A DNA stretch of 64,000 nucleotides, taken from Spirochaetota bacterium (GTDB taxonomy: Bacteria > Spirochaetota > UBA4802 > JAKQUI01). Of the stretch, positions 9,169-17,436 are shown in pieces. Numbering within the stretch: position 1 is the first letter of the stretch; the number at the start of each line of letters is the position of its first letter. The translations under genes and the position numbers were made by a program. The DNA is taken from the NCBI GenBank assembly GCA_029562645.1, contig JAKQUI010000077.1:248001-312000 (forward strand). Reading direction: 5' to 3'. The notes under the pieces are model-generated. The model saw nothing but the letters and a program-made list of their open reading frames with translations, had not been told where the DNA came from and did no database searches.

Positions 9169-10137
9169 GTGAAAACCGTGAAGACGACTCCCGCCACCCC
9201 CGAAGCCATCACGCACGCCGCCGCGATCATCCGCTCCGGGGGGCTGGTCGCGTTTCCCACCGAGACCGTCTATGGGCTCGGGGCGAATGCGCTTGATCCG
9301 ATCGCCGTCGCGCGGATCTTCGAGGCGAAGAACCGCCCGTTCTTCGATCCGCTCATCGTGCATGTGGCGAATGTTGGCGCGCTGGATGAGCTCGTGATGG
9401 GGGTTGATGCGCGTGCGGTTGCGCTTGCTGCGGCGTTTTGGCCGGGGCCGCTTACGATCGTATTCCCCAAGCAGGCGGTCGTTCCGGACATTGTGACCGC
9501 GGGGCTTTCAACGGTGGCGATCCGCCTTCCGGCGCACCCCGTCGCGCGGGCGCTCATTGACGAAGCCCACGTCCCGATCGCCGCGCCGAGCGCCAATCCC
9601 TTCAATTACATCAGTCCCACGCGGGCCGCGCATGTGGCGGCGCAGCTCGGGGGGCGCGTGGACATGATCCTGGACGGGGGCGACTGCATGGTGGGCGTCG
9701 AATCGACCATCGTGGAGTGCGCGGGGCCGGGGACCCGGATCCTGCGGCATGGCGGCCTGCCGCTCGAGGAGATCGAGCGGGTGATCGGTCCCCTTCGCGA
9801 TGCGACGGTCCATCGTGACGCCCCGATCGCGCCGGGGCAGCTCCCCGCGCACTATTCGCCGCGGACGAGGCTCGCGATCGTACGCGATGCCCATCATCCC
9901 CCCGCCGTTAGCGATGCGGCGCTCCTTGCGTTTCGGACCCCGCCGAGGAGCCTGCGCTATGCCGCCGTCGAGGTGCTCTCGCCGTCGGGGGACCTGCGTG
10001 AGGCCGCCGCGAACCTCTTCTCCGCGCTCCACCGGCTCGACGAGGCCGGCGTCGCCATCATTTATGCCGAGGCCGTTCCCGAGGAGGGATTGGGCCGGGC
10101 GATCATGGACCGCCTGCGGCGCGCGGCCGCGAAATAA
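9169..10137 (+). CDS. sua5: L-threonylcarbamoyladenylate synthase (Sua5/YrdC)
   Basis: A 322-residue protein starting at GTG 9169; a second GTG is three codons in. The YrdC domain covers residues ~10-200, with GGLVAFPTETVYGLGANA and the PSANPFNYISPT nucleotide-binding segment. A linker with HYSPRTRL leads to the smaller C-terminal Sua5 domain. The family makes threonylcarbamoyl-AMP from threonine, bicarbonate and ATP, the first step of the universal t6A37 tRNA modification. Its length matches two-domain Sua5 rather than short TsaC. No tsaB/D/E gene is nearby. Confidence 0.93.
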   Translation: MKTVKTTPATPEAITHAAAIIRSGGLVAFPTETVYGLGANALDPIAVARIFEAKNRPFFDPLIVHVANVGALDELVMGVDARAVALAAAFWPGPLTIVFPKQAVVPDIVTAGLSTVAIRLPAHPVARALIDEAHVPIAAPSANPFNYISPTRAAHVAAQLGGRVDMILDGGDCMVGVESTIVECAGPGTRILRHGGLPLEEIERVIGPLRDATVHRDAPIAPGQLPAHYSPRTRLAIVRDAHHPPAVSDAALLAFRTPPRSLRYAAVEVLSPSGDLREAAANLFSALHRLDEAGVAIIYAEAVPEEGLGRAIMDRLRRAAAK

Positions 10138-10195
10138 TTGTATTTGACATTTTCGTTTTGCGCGTAGAGCGTCTGGCACGGGAGAGGAGGACGCC

Positions 10196-10948
10196 ATGTC
10201 GCTGTTCGTCAAGGGAATTGTGAGCCCGTTTCGGGCTTTGCGCATCGTGCGCGAGCATCCGGGTTTAAAGCGGTTCTTCGTTGTACCGTTTTTCATCAAC
10301 ATGCTGATCATCGTCGGGGTGTGCTATGTCTCGGCCGCCCATCTCTTTCCGTGGGTGCAGGGGCTGTTGCCGCAGGGTGACGCCTGGTACTGGACGGCGC
10401 TGCGCTATGTGGTCGCGCCATTGTTCTTTGTGCTCCTGGGGTTGGCGATCATGCTCTTTTATTCCATCCTGGGAAATATCATCATGGCGCCGTTTAATGA
10501 TCCGCTCTCGGCGAAGGTCGAGCGGCTGCTTGGCGGCGATTCGTTCGACGAGCCGATCACGGTTCGCGGGGTTGTCGCGGACATGCTCCGGATCGCCAAG
10601 AGCGTTGCCGCCATGCTGGCGCTCTATCTCGTCTATATTATCGCCATCATGTTCCTGAATATCATCCCCCTCATCGGAAGTCCGCTCTATTCGCTGTTGA
10701 GCATCCTGGGGATGGGGTTTTTCCTCGGCTTCCAGTTCTTCGATTTTCCGCTGGACCGGCGTAAGCTGGGGTTTCGGAAAAAGCTGGGCGTGGTGTGGGG
10801 GCACAAGGCCATGACCATCGGCCTGGGTCTGGGATTTTTTGCGCTCTCGCTGGTGCCGGTGTTCGGCTTCCTGGGGCTCAACCTGGGGACCGTTGCGGCG
10901 ACGGCGCTGTTCGTGGAGCACATTCGGCCGGAGATGAATGCGAGATAA
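10196..10948 (+). CDS. EI24-domain (CysZ-like) membrane protein
   Basis: A 250-residue membrane protein with a strong GAGAGGAGG ribosome site. It opens with the family-typical amphipathic segment (GIVSPFRALRIVREHPGLKR) followed by about six hydrophobic segments, matching the EI24/CysZ family length and layout. E. coli CysZ is a sulfate carrier, but many homologues outside Proteobacteria are unassigned, and no cysteine-synthesis gene is near. TTGACA lies at 10144-10149, with only a weak -10 at 15-base spacing. Confidence 0.8.
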   Translation: MSLFVKGIVSPFRALRIVREHPGLKRFFVVPFFINMLIIVGVCYVSAAHLFPWVQGLLPQGDAWYWTALRYVVAPLFFVLLGLAIMLFYSILGNIIMAPFNDPLSAKVERLLGGDSFDEPITVRGVVADMLRIAKSVAAMLALYLVYIIAIMFLNIIPLIGSPLYSLLSILGMGFFLGFQFFDFPLDRRKLGFRKKLGVVWGHKAMTIGLGLGFFALSLVPVFGFLGLNLGTVAATALFVEHIRPEMNAR

Positions 10949-11022
10949 TTGACGCCGAGACCGTCGTTGCCGGGTGCGCTGCGCGAGGTTTTTTTGTTCC
11001 GGTTTTCCCGTTTGGTCCGTAT

Positions 11023-11035
11023 GTACTTGTAGTAC
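11023..11035. promoter_or_regulatory. Palindrome upstream of the RHH-like gene (candidate operator)
   Basis: GTACT and AGTAC form a perfect 5-bp inverted repeat around TGT, 20 bases before the ATG at 11055. The downstream gene looks like a ribbon-helix-helix DNA-binding protein, so autoregulation is plausible; no experimental support exists. Confidence 0.45.
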
Positions 11036-11054
11036 GTTCCATTCGGGAGGGACC

Positions 11055-11531
11055 ATGTCTGTTGCGACGACGTTGTATGTGCATGAGGCCACGCTGGGGC
11101 TCATCGCCGAGGCGTGCGCCATGACCGGAGCCACGCGCAGCCGGTTGATCGCGATGCTGCTCGAGCGCTCCATGCGCGATCCGGGGATGGAGCCGCGGAT
11201 CGGGCGCCTGGTGCGGTATCAGCGGGCCGATCGCAGGGAGGCGTGGCGCACGGTCCACGTGCGGTTTCGAGAGGACGAGGTGGATTACGTGAAGGACCTC
11301 CGGTCGTTCTACCGGGTTTCGGCGTCGTTGCTTTTGGCGGTGGCGGCACGACGGTTTATTTGTGAGATCATCAGGCAATCGGAGAAGAGGGAAAAAAGCG
11401 ATAACTATCCGTTTTCGAATTATCTCTTGTCGCGTGAAACGATCGACGGCTATATTTTTTGGAAGATATGCTGGGGATTCCCCCCAAACCCCGAAAAATA
11501 CATCACCATCGATCCGGCGCCGCTCGAATGA
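11055..11531 (+). CDS. Ribbon-helix-helix-like protein of unknown function
   Basis: A 158-residue protein from the ATG at 11055, preceded by GGGAGGG. Residues 2-40 look like a ribbon-helix-helix fold: a short strand (ATTLYVH), then two helices with a turn at TGATRSR. A second segment (VHVRFREDEVDYVKDL and the following helix) could be a second such motif. The C-terminus ends in an aromatic, proline-rich tail. It may be a distant relative of spirochaete proteins such as DUF1564, but I am not sure. It sits alone between the CysZ-like gene and pgi, with a candidate operator upstream. Confidence 0.6.
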   Translation: MSVATTLYVHEATLGLIAEACAMTGATRSRLIAMLLERSMRDPGMEPRIGRLVRYQRADRREAWRTVHVRFREDEVDYVKDLRSFYRVSASLLLAVAARRFICEIIRQSEKREKSDNYPFSNYLLSRETIDGYIFWKICWGFPPNPEKYITIDPAPLE

Positions 11532-11579
11532 TGGCGGCCGCGCCGCATATCCCGACAAGACATCAATAGGAGGAGCACC

Positions 11580-12977
11580 ATGATACGGTTCGACTACAAT
11601 AACTTCATGAGCGAGGCGATCGGCGCCGAACACGGCCTTGCCGAGGCCGACCTTGCGTCCGTCGAAAAAAAGGCCGATGCCGCTCTGGAGCGCATGGCGC
11701 GGGAAAAGGGCGCGGGGCGGCTCGGATTTCTGGAAGTGCCGTATGATGAAACGATCGTACGCGACATTCGCGCCTATAAAAAGAAACTCGGCGGGAGGTT
11801 CGACACCGTCGCGCTGATCGGCATCGGCGGCTCGTGCCTCGGCCCCCAGGCGCTCAAGAACGCGCTCTCGCACCTGTACTTGAACGAGCTTCCGGGCGCG
11901 GCGCGCGGCGATCGCTGCAAGATATACTACTTCGACAATATCGATCCCTTCGAGATCGAGGCGGCGCGGGACGTGCTTGACGTGACGAAGACCCTCTTTC
12001 TGGTGATTTCGAAATCGGGCGGGACCGTCGAAACGAACGCCAATTTCGCGATCCTCCTCGATATGCTGAAACGCGCGGTGGGCGCGAACTACGCCGAGCA
12101 CATCGTCGCCATCACCGATCCGGAGAAGGGGACGCTGCGTACGCTCGCGACCGCCGAGGGCTTCCAGACCTTTCCGGTTCCGGACAACGTGGGCGGCCGG
12201 TTCTCGGTGCTCTCGGCGGTGGGGCTGGTGATGGCGGAGTTTACGGGCATCGACGCCGCGGGGCTCCTCGCCGGGGCGCGCAACGTGGTCCAGCGGTATT
12301 ATGGAAGGGGCCTGCGGCAGAACGCGCCGCTTCTCAACGCCTCGTTTCATTATCTGTTCGATACCGTAAAGGGCAAGCGGATCAACGTGCTCATGCCGTA
12401 CACGCGAAAGCTCTTTCTCTTCGCCGATTGGTATCGGCAGCTCTGGGCCGAGTCCCTGGGGAAAAACACCGACGCAAACGGCGCCCCGACGGTCGCGGGG
12501 CTCACGCCGGTGTCGGCGTTGGGCGCGATCGACCAGCACTCGCAGCTCCAGCTCTATCTCGAGGGGCCCAACGACAAGGTGATCACCTTCATGAAGCTCG
12601 ATGATTTCGGGCGCGACGTCACCATCCCCGAGTTCTATCCGGACCAGCCGGAGATGGGGTATCTGTCGAACAAGAGCCTGCGCGCGCTCAACCGCTTCGA
12701 GGAGTCGGCCACGGAACTCGTGCTCGCAAAGGCCGCGCGGCCCAACTGCTCGCTCGTTCTCCCGACGCTCACGGCGGAGACGGTCGGCGAATTCATCATG
12801 TTCCTGGAGATGCAGACCGCATACGCGGGGTACCTGTATAATATCAATCCCTACGACCAGCCCGCCGTCGAGCAGGGGAAGAAATACGCCTTCGGACTGC
12901 TCGAGCGGCCGGGGTACGACGAGTTCCGGGACCGGTTCGCGGCGGGGTACGTCAAGAAGGACGCGTTCATCCTATGA
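11580..12977 (+). CDS. pgi: Glucose-6-phosphate isomerase
   Basis: A 465-residue enzyme interconverting glucose 6-phosphate and fructose 6-phosphate in glycolysis. An AGGAGGAG site precedes the ATG. Visible signatures are IGIGGSCLGPQALKNAL and the phosphosugar-binding VISKSGGTVETNA, with the later DQHSQLQLYLEGP block carrying conserved histidine and glutamate residues. Its length is close to the shorter Gram-positive-type PGI. It is the first gene of a five-gene run; its last four bases overlap the tmk start. Confidence 0.92.
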   Translation: MIRFDYNNFMSEAIGAEHGLAEADLASVEKKADAALERMAREKGAGRLGFLEVPYDETIVRDIRAYKKKLGGRFDTVALIGIGGSCLGPQALKNALSHLYLNELPGAARGDRCKIYYFDNIDPFEIEAARDVLDVTKTLFLVISKSGGTVETNANFAILLDMLKRAVGANYAEHIVAITDPEKGTLRTLATAEGFQTFPVPDNVGGRFSVLSAVGLVMAEFTGIDAAGLLAGARNVVQRYYGRGLRQNAPLLNASFHYLFDTVKGKRINVLMPYTRKLFLFADWYRQLWAESLGKNTDANGAPTVAGLTPVSALGAIDQHSQLQLYLEGPNDKVITFMKLDDFGRDVTIPEFYPDQPEMGYLSNKSLRALNRFEESATELVLAKAARPNCSLVLPTLTAETVGEFIMFLEMQTAYAGYLYNINPYDQPAVEQGKKYAFGLLERPGYDEFRDRFAAGYVKKDAFIL

Positions 12978-13591
12978 GGATCCGCCTGCCCCTCTTTGTC
13001 CTCTTTGAGGGGATCGACGGGTCGGGGAAGACGACGCTCGCCGATACCGTTGCGCGACACTTCTCGGCAGCGGGCGTTCCGGTCGCGCGCCTGGGCGAGC
13101 CCACCGACGGCGTCTGGGGGCGTCGGATCCGCGCGCTCCTGCGCGGAAACGCCATGCCGCCGCCTGAGGAGCAGATGGCGCTCTTCCTCGAGGACCGCGC
13201 CGACGACGTGGCGCGAAACATACGCCCGGCCCTGGCGGACGGCCGGCTCGTGGTGATGGACCGGTACTATTTTTCCAACGCGGCCTATCAGGGCGCGGCG
13301 GGATTGTCCCCGGCGCATGTTATCGAGGAGAACCGCGCTCGGAATTTCCCCGAGCCCGATCGCGTCTATCTCGCCGATGTCGCGCCTGAGGAGGCGCTTC
13401 GCCGCATCGAAGCGAGAAACGCGGGAACGGGCGCTACTGAGCTTTTCGAGCGTCGGGAGTTTCTTGCGTCGGTGCGCGCAACCTATCGCGCGCTGACCGA
13501 CGAGCGATTTGTGATTTTGGACGCCGCGCTGCCGCCCGATGCGCTCGCGGCGCTGGTGATCGACGACATGCACGCGCGGTTCGGAATGTAG
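12974..13591 (+). CDS. tmk: Thymidylate kinase
   Basis: A 205-residue dTMP kinase that makes dTDP from dTMP and ATP. The P-loop is FEGIDGSGKTT (about residues 9-19). The DRY segment (VMDRYYFSNAAYQGA) and the EPTDG region bind nucleotide and substrate. The length is typical. Its ATG overlaps the pgi stop in an ATGA arrangement, implying translational coupling, and the next gene starts 6 bases after its stop. Confidence 0.92.
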   Translation: MRIRLPLFVLFEGIDGSGKTTLADTVARHFSAAGVPVARLGEPTDGVWGRRIRALLRGNAMPPPEEQMALFLEDRADDVARNIRPALADGRLVVMDRYYFSNAAYQGAAGLSPAHVIEENRARNFPEPDRVYLADVAPEEALRRIEARNAGTGATELFERREFLASVRATYRALTDERFVILDAALPPDALAALVIDDMHARFGM

Positions 13592-13597
13592 CGATTC

Positions 13598-15061
13598 ATG
13601 GAGCAGCCGGAATCAACCACAACGGCGCAGCGGCCGGGCGCACTCGGCGAATCGGCCGTTCGGCGCGTGACGGGCGCGCGCTCACGGGCCCTCAACGTCG
13701 TTCTCACGTCGGGACTGGACTTGGCGTTGGTGGCGATACTCGGGGGACTCTCCGCCGCATGCATCTCCCAGGGCTTGAGCGGCCCGTACCTGGTGCTGTT
13801 CTTCATGGTTCTGGGCGTGTCGCTTTTGCCGCTGTTCAGCTTCTTCCACAACACCATCGATTCGATCATCAGCCCCATCGACTATCACGAGCTCTTCGCG
13901 CAAACGGTCGATTCCATACTCCGTATCGAATCCTTCGATGCGGTGCTCACCGCGACCTTCGACCGCATCCTGCGCCTCATCAACGTGAAGTCGGGGATGC
14001 TCATCTTCTTCTATCACGACCGCGACGAATTCAACATTTTCTATCAGAAGGGGCGCCGGCGCCGGGTGATCAAGGGCGCGCGTATCGAGGAAAACAACGT
14101 CCTGTTCACGGCGCTCCGCGGACCGGACGACATCATCGTGAAACACCGGCTGGACCCGAAGGTGAACCACCAGCGCGAGATAGTGGATGAGCTCGAGCGG
14201 CTGGGCGGCGAGGTCGCGATCCCCATCTTCTACCGCGACATGTTTCTCGGGCTGATCCTCGTGGGCGACCGCATGCGCCGCTTTTCGCCGGGCGAGATCC
14301 GGCTGCTGCGCATTTTCGCGTCGCGCATCGCAACGCTCTCGACCAGCGGTTTCTTCTTCGGCCAGCTCGTCGAGAAGATGCGCCTCGAGAAGGAATTCGA
14401 ACTCGCCTCGAAGGTCCAGAACCGCTTCCTGCCCGATGCGGACCTGGACGCGGGCGCCGTCCGGGTCCGCGTGCACCACCGGACCGCGTCGCTGCTGGTG
14501 CGCGAGTTCTACGACGTCTTCGCGGGCGACGACGGCGCTGTCCGCATCTCGGCCTATCGCGTCGAGGAGAACATCTCGGGGACCTCGATCTATCTGCCGT
14601 GGATCCAGGCGTCCATTCACAGCCTGTCGCGTCTCGGCTATCCGCCGTCGCGCATCATCGCGCGGGTGAAGCGCATCATCGCCGACAAGGGCCTCATGGA
14701 CGAGCCGGTGTCCATCATCCATGCCGTGCTGCGGCAGAACGGCTCGTGCGCGTTCGCCGTCGACGGCTACCAGACGCCGCTGGTGTATCGCGCCGCTTCG
14801 CGCACCCTGGCGCCCGCCGAGCGCTCCGCCCGGAGCGCGCAATCATCGCTGCGGCTCGCCCCCGGGGACGCGCTGCTGGTGGCCTGTCGGGACATCCGTG
14901 CGCTCATCAACGCCGCGCCGGCCCGATACGCGGAGATCATCGCCGCGAACGCGCCGTCGGCGGGCCGCGTCCGTTCCGCGCTTGTCAAGCAGCTCGCCGA
15001 GGCCGACGACGGCGCGGGCGACCGCCTGCTGATCGTATGCACCGCGGGGAGGGGCGCATGA
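13598..15061 (+). CDS. Membrane-anchored GAF protein with degenerate SpoIIE phosphatase domain
   Basis: A 487-residue protein. Two hydrophobic segments lie near residues 35-85, then a GAF-like domain (~105-255), then a region colinear with PP2C/SpoIIE phosphatases (~265-487). Compared with the intact neighbour at 15058, GDYFDF is replaced by REFYDV, GDISGHG by ENISGTS, YTDGV by ACRDI and the TDDIT block by GDRLL. The aspartates that bind the metal pair are therefore missing and the domain is probably inactive. GAF and coupling helix (EFELASKVQNRFLP) are retained. Its stop overlaps the start of the active phosphatase, so a regulatory or binding role toward it is a reasonable inference. Confidence 0.8.
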   Translation: MEQPESTTTAQRPGALGESAVRRVTGARSRALNVVLTSGLDLALVAILGGLSAACISQGLSGPYLVLFFMVLGVSLLPLFSFFHNTIDSIISPIDYHELFAQTVDSILRIESFDAVLTATFDRILRLINVKSGMLIFFYHDRDEFNIFYQKGRRRRVIKGARIEENNVLFTALRGPDDIIVKHRLDPKVNHQREIVDELERLGGEVAIPIFYRDMFLGLILVGDRMRRFSPGEIRLLRIFASRIATLSTSGFFFGQLVEKMRLEKEFELASKVQNRFLPDADLDAGAVRVRVHHRTASLLVREFYDVFAGDDGAVRISAYRVEENISGTSIYLPWIQASIHSLSRLGYPPSRIIARVKRIIADKGLMDEPVSIIHAVLRQNGSCAFAVDGYQTPLVYRAASRTLAPAERSARSAQSSLRLAPGDALLVACRDIRALINAAPARYAEIIAANAPSAGRVRSALVKQLAEADDGAGDRLLIVCTAGRGA

Positions 15062-17436
15062 GCGTGCGTGCCGGAGCCGCGGCGGTCCTGATCGTGCTCG
15101 TGGGACTCAACTTCCTGTTCGTTCCCCGCGCGGTCCGCTATGCGGGCCTCTCGCCGTTTGCGCGCGTATCGGTGGACGGCTCGTTCTTTCATCGGATCGG
15201 CCCGCGCGACGAGGGGATCGGCTTCCGGAGCGCGGTGCTGGCGATCGGCGACGCCGAGATCGCGCCGGGGGCCCTCCCTGCAGCGCTCGTCTCCCGCGAG
15301 GGCGAGCGGACGCTTTCGATGCGCCTCGCCGACGCCCGCGGCGACGTCTACGAGCGCATGATCGTCAAGTGGTCGGTGAACGAGCCGCTCGCCTGGCTGT
15401 ACCTGGTGCTCTTTCTGGTGGCGAACGTGCACTGGCTCTGGGGGTTCGCGGTGTGGGTCAAAAACCCCGACTCGACGCAGGCGCGGCTCTACTGCGCCGG
15501 GTCGCTGTGCCTCGGGGTCGTCTGTTTCTCGATCGCCGACCTCTTCTCGTACGGGACGGCGGTGCCATTGTTGATGGCGGCCTCCGTCCTGCTCGGGTAT
15601 TGCGTGATCGAGATCGCCTATGCGCTCTCGGGTGGCCGATTCGGCGCGCGGCTGATTCTGTCGTACTTCGGGGCGTGCGCCGTTCTCCTGGCGGCGTATC
15701 TGTATGAGCCGGCGCCGTTGGCGGGCGGGACGCGGGGCGCGCTCCTGTTCGCGCCGCCGGTCGTCTCCGTGCTGTTGTTTATCGTAAAAATTGGCGTGTA
15801 CGGCGCGCGTCAGCGCAACGCCTATACGCTGCGCAGCGCCGGGGTGGTTGTGACCGCCTTCACGGCGGGGATCCTCGCGCCCTTCGGCGCGCTCATCGCG
15901 GGATTCTTTTGGGATCTTCCGGTCCCCGCGCACGTTCCCGTCGCCGCGTCGGTCCTCATTCCCATGCTCGTCGGAAACGGGCTCATGCGGCCCATGCTCT
16001 TTTCCACCGGGGCGCGCTTCGGCGGGGGCTTCGCGCTGTTCGTCATCAACGGCGCCATCGCGTTATGCGCCGCACTGTCGCTGTTGTATATTCATAACGT
16101 ATTCCGGTCATGGAGCGACGCGGCGCTCCTCTACCCGTTGTTCGGGGTGATGATGCTCGTCCTCTTGTACTTCCGGCGCATCGTCAACCGCCGGCTCAAC
16201 GACATCCTCTTTGTCACGCGGGACGATTACGCGAACTGCCTGCAGCGGATCGCCGAGCACGTGGCCTCGCCCGACGAGAGCGCGGTGAAGCTCGAACGGG
16301 CGTTCGCCGCCGTCCGGGAGACCGCCGGCGTGGCCGCGTGCTCCGTTGCGATCTTCGACGCCGGAACGGACCACGCCTTCGAGCGCTCCGGCGGCCTGCT
16401 CGAGCGCATGGACGCCGATTCGCCGCCGGGACGCTATTTTGCCAAGCATACGGGCATGGCGTTTCGCTATTCGATCGCGCCGGGACCCGGCGCCGACGGC
16501 GAGGCGCTCGCATTCATGCGCGCGCGGAACCTCGCGCTCATGATGCCGGTGTTCGACGGCGGACGCCTGCGCGTGGCGCTCCTGGTGGGCGAGAAGCGAG
16601 GAGGGCGCCTGTTCGTGTACGAGGACATTCGTTTCTTCGGCACGGTGGCCTTCCAGGCATATCAGATGCTGGAGAACGACCGGCTCTTTCGGGATTACCT
16701 CGTTCGCACGGCCTATGAAAAGGAGCTCGACGTGGCCTCGTATGTGCAGCTGCGCCTGTTTCCCAAGCGCACGCCGCAACGGCGGGGCCTCGCCATCACC
16801 TTTTACAACCGCCCGTTTTTCAAGGTGACCGGCGACTACTTCGATTTCGTGACCATCGACAAGAGCCGGACGGCGATCATCATCGGCGACATCTCCGGGC
16901 ACGGTCTCTCGGCGGCCATGGTGCTTTCGATGATGAGCAGCATCATCGCCACGCTGCTTGCCGAGCGCAAGCCCATCGGGGACATCATGGATGAGATCAA
17001 CGGCTATCTCACGCGGCGCTACCGGGGGACCGATCTTATCACGCTGTTCATCGGCGTCTATCACAAGCAGACGCGCGAGCTCACTTATATCAACGCCGGG
17101 CACTGCCCGCCGGCGCACATCCGGCGCACGGGCGAGGTGTCGCTCATGGAGGGCCGCGCGAAGATCCTGGGCGCCGACCCCAAGGCGCGCTATGCCGAGA
17201 GCGCGCTCACGCTCGCGCGCGGGGACGAGCTCGTCCTGTATACCGACGGGGTGATCGAGATATTCGACGAGGCGAAAAACGAGGCGCTTGACGAGGGTGA
17301 TTTGCTTGCAATTATCAGGCAGAACCGGCTCAGTGATACCGAGCGCAAAGTCGCCGCCATCCTCGAGCGGATCAACCGGTTTCCGAATGAATGCATTACG
17401 GACGACATCACCCTCATCGGCGTCACGGTTCTCTAA
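15058..17436 (+). CDS. Membrane SpoIIE-family (RsbU-like) protein phosphatase
   Basis: A 792-residue protein from the ATG at 15058, overlapping the preceding stop. An N-terminal hydrophobic anchor is followed by an extracytoplasmic region (~25-110), about eight membrane segments (~115-375), a GAF-like domain (~400-540) and a C-terminal SpoIIE/PP2C domain (~560-792). All key motifs are present: GDYFDF, GDISGHG, NAGHCPP, YTDGV and TDDITLI. Such enzymes dephosphorylate STAS anti-anti-sigma factors. A STAS protein is encoded at 2649-3059, but pairing them is inference. The frame is open upstream to 14599, but that part overlaps the previous gene and is not coding. Confidence 0.9.
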   Translation: MSVRAGAAAVLIVLVGLNFLFVPRAVRYAGLSPFARVSVDGSFFHRIGPRDEGIGFRSAVLAIGDAEIAPGALPAALVSREGERTLSMRLADARGDVYERMIVKWSVNEPLAWLYLVLFLVANVHWLWGFAVWVKNPDSTQARLYCAGSLCLGVVCFSIADLFSYGTAVPLLMAASVLLGYCVIEIAYALSGGRFGARLILSYFGACAVLLAAYLYEPAPLAGGTRGALLFAPPVVSVLLFIVKIGVYGARQRNAYTLRSAGVVVTAFTAGILAPFGALIAGFFWDLPVPAHVPVAASVLIPMLVGNGLMRPMLFSTGARFGGGFALFVINGAIALCAALSLLYIHNVFRSWSDAALLYPLFGVMMLVLLYFRRIVNRRLNDILFVTRDDYANCLQRIAEHVASPDESAVKLERAFAAVRETAGVAACSVAIFDAGTDHAFERSGGLLERMDADSPPGRYFAKHTGMAFRYSIAPGPGADGEALAFMRARNLALMMPVFDGGRLRVALLVGEKRGGRLFVYEDIRFFGTVAFQAYQMLENDRLFRDYLVRTAYEKELDVASYVQLRLFPKRTPQRRGLAITFYNRPFFKVTGDYFDFVTIDKSRTAIIIGDISGHGLSAAMVLSMMSSIIATLLAERKPIGDIMDEINGYLTRRYRGTDLITLFIGVYHKQTRELTYINAGHCPPAHIRRTGEVSLMEGRAKILGADPKARYAESALTLARGDELVLYTDGVIEIFDEAKNEALDEGDLLAIIRQNRLSDTERKVAAILERINRFPNECITDDITLIGVTVL

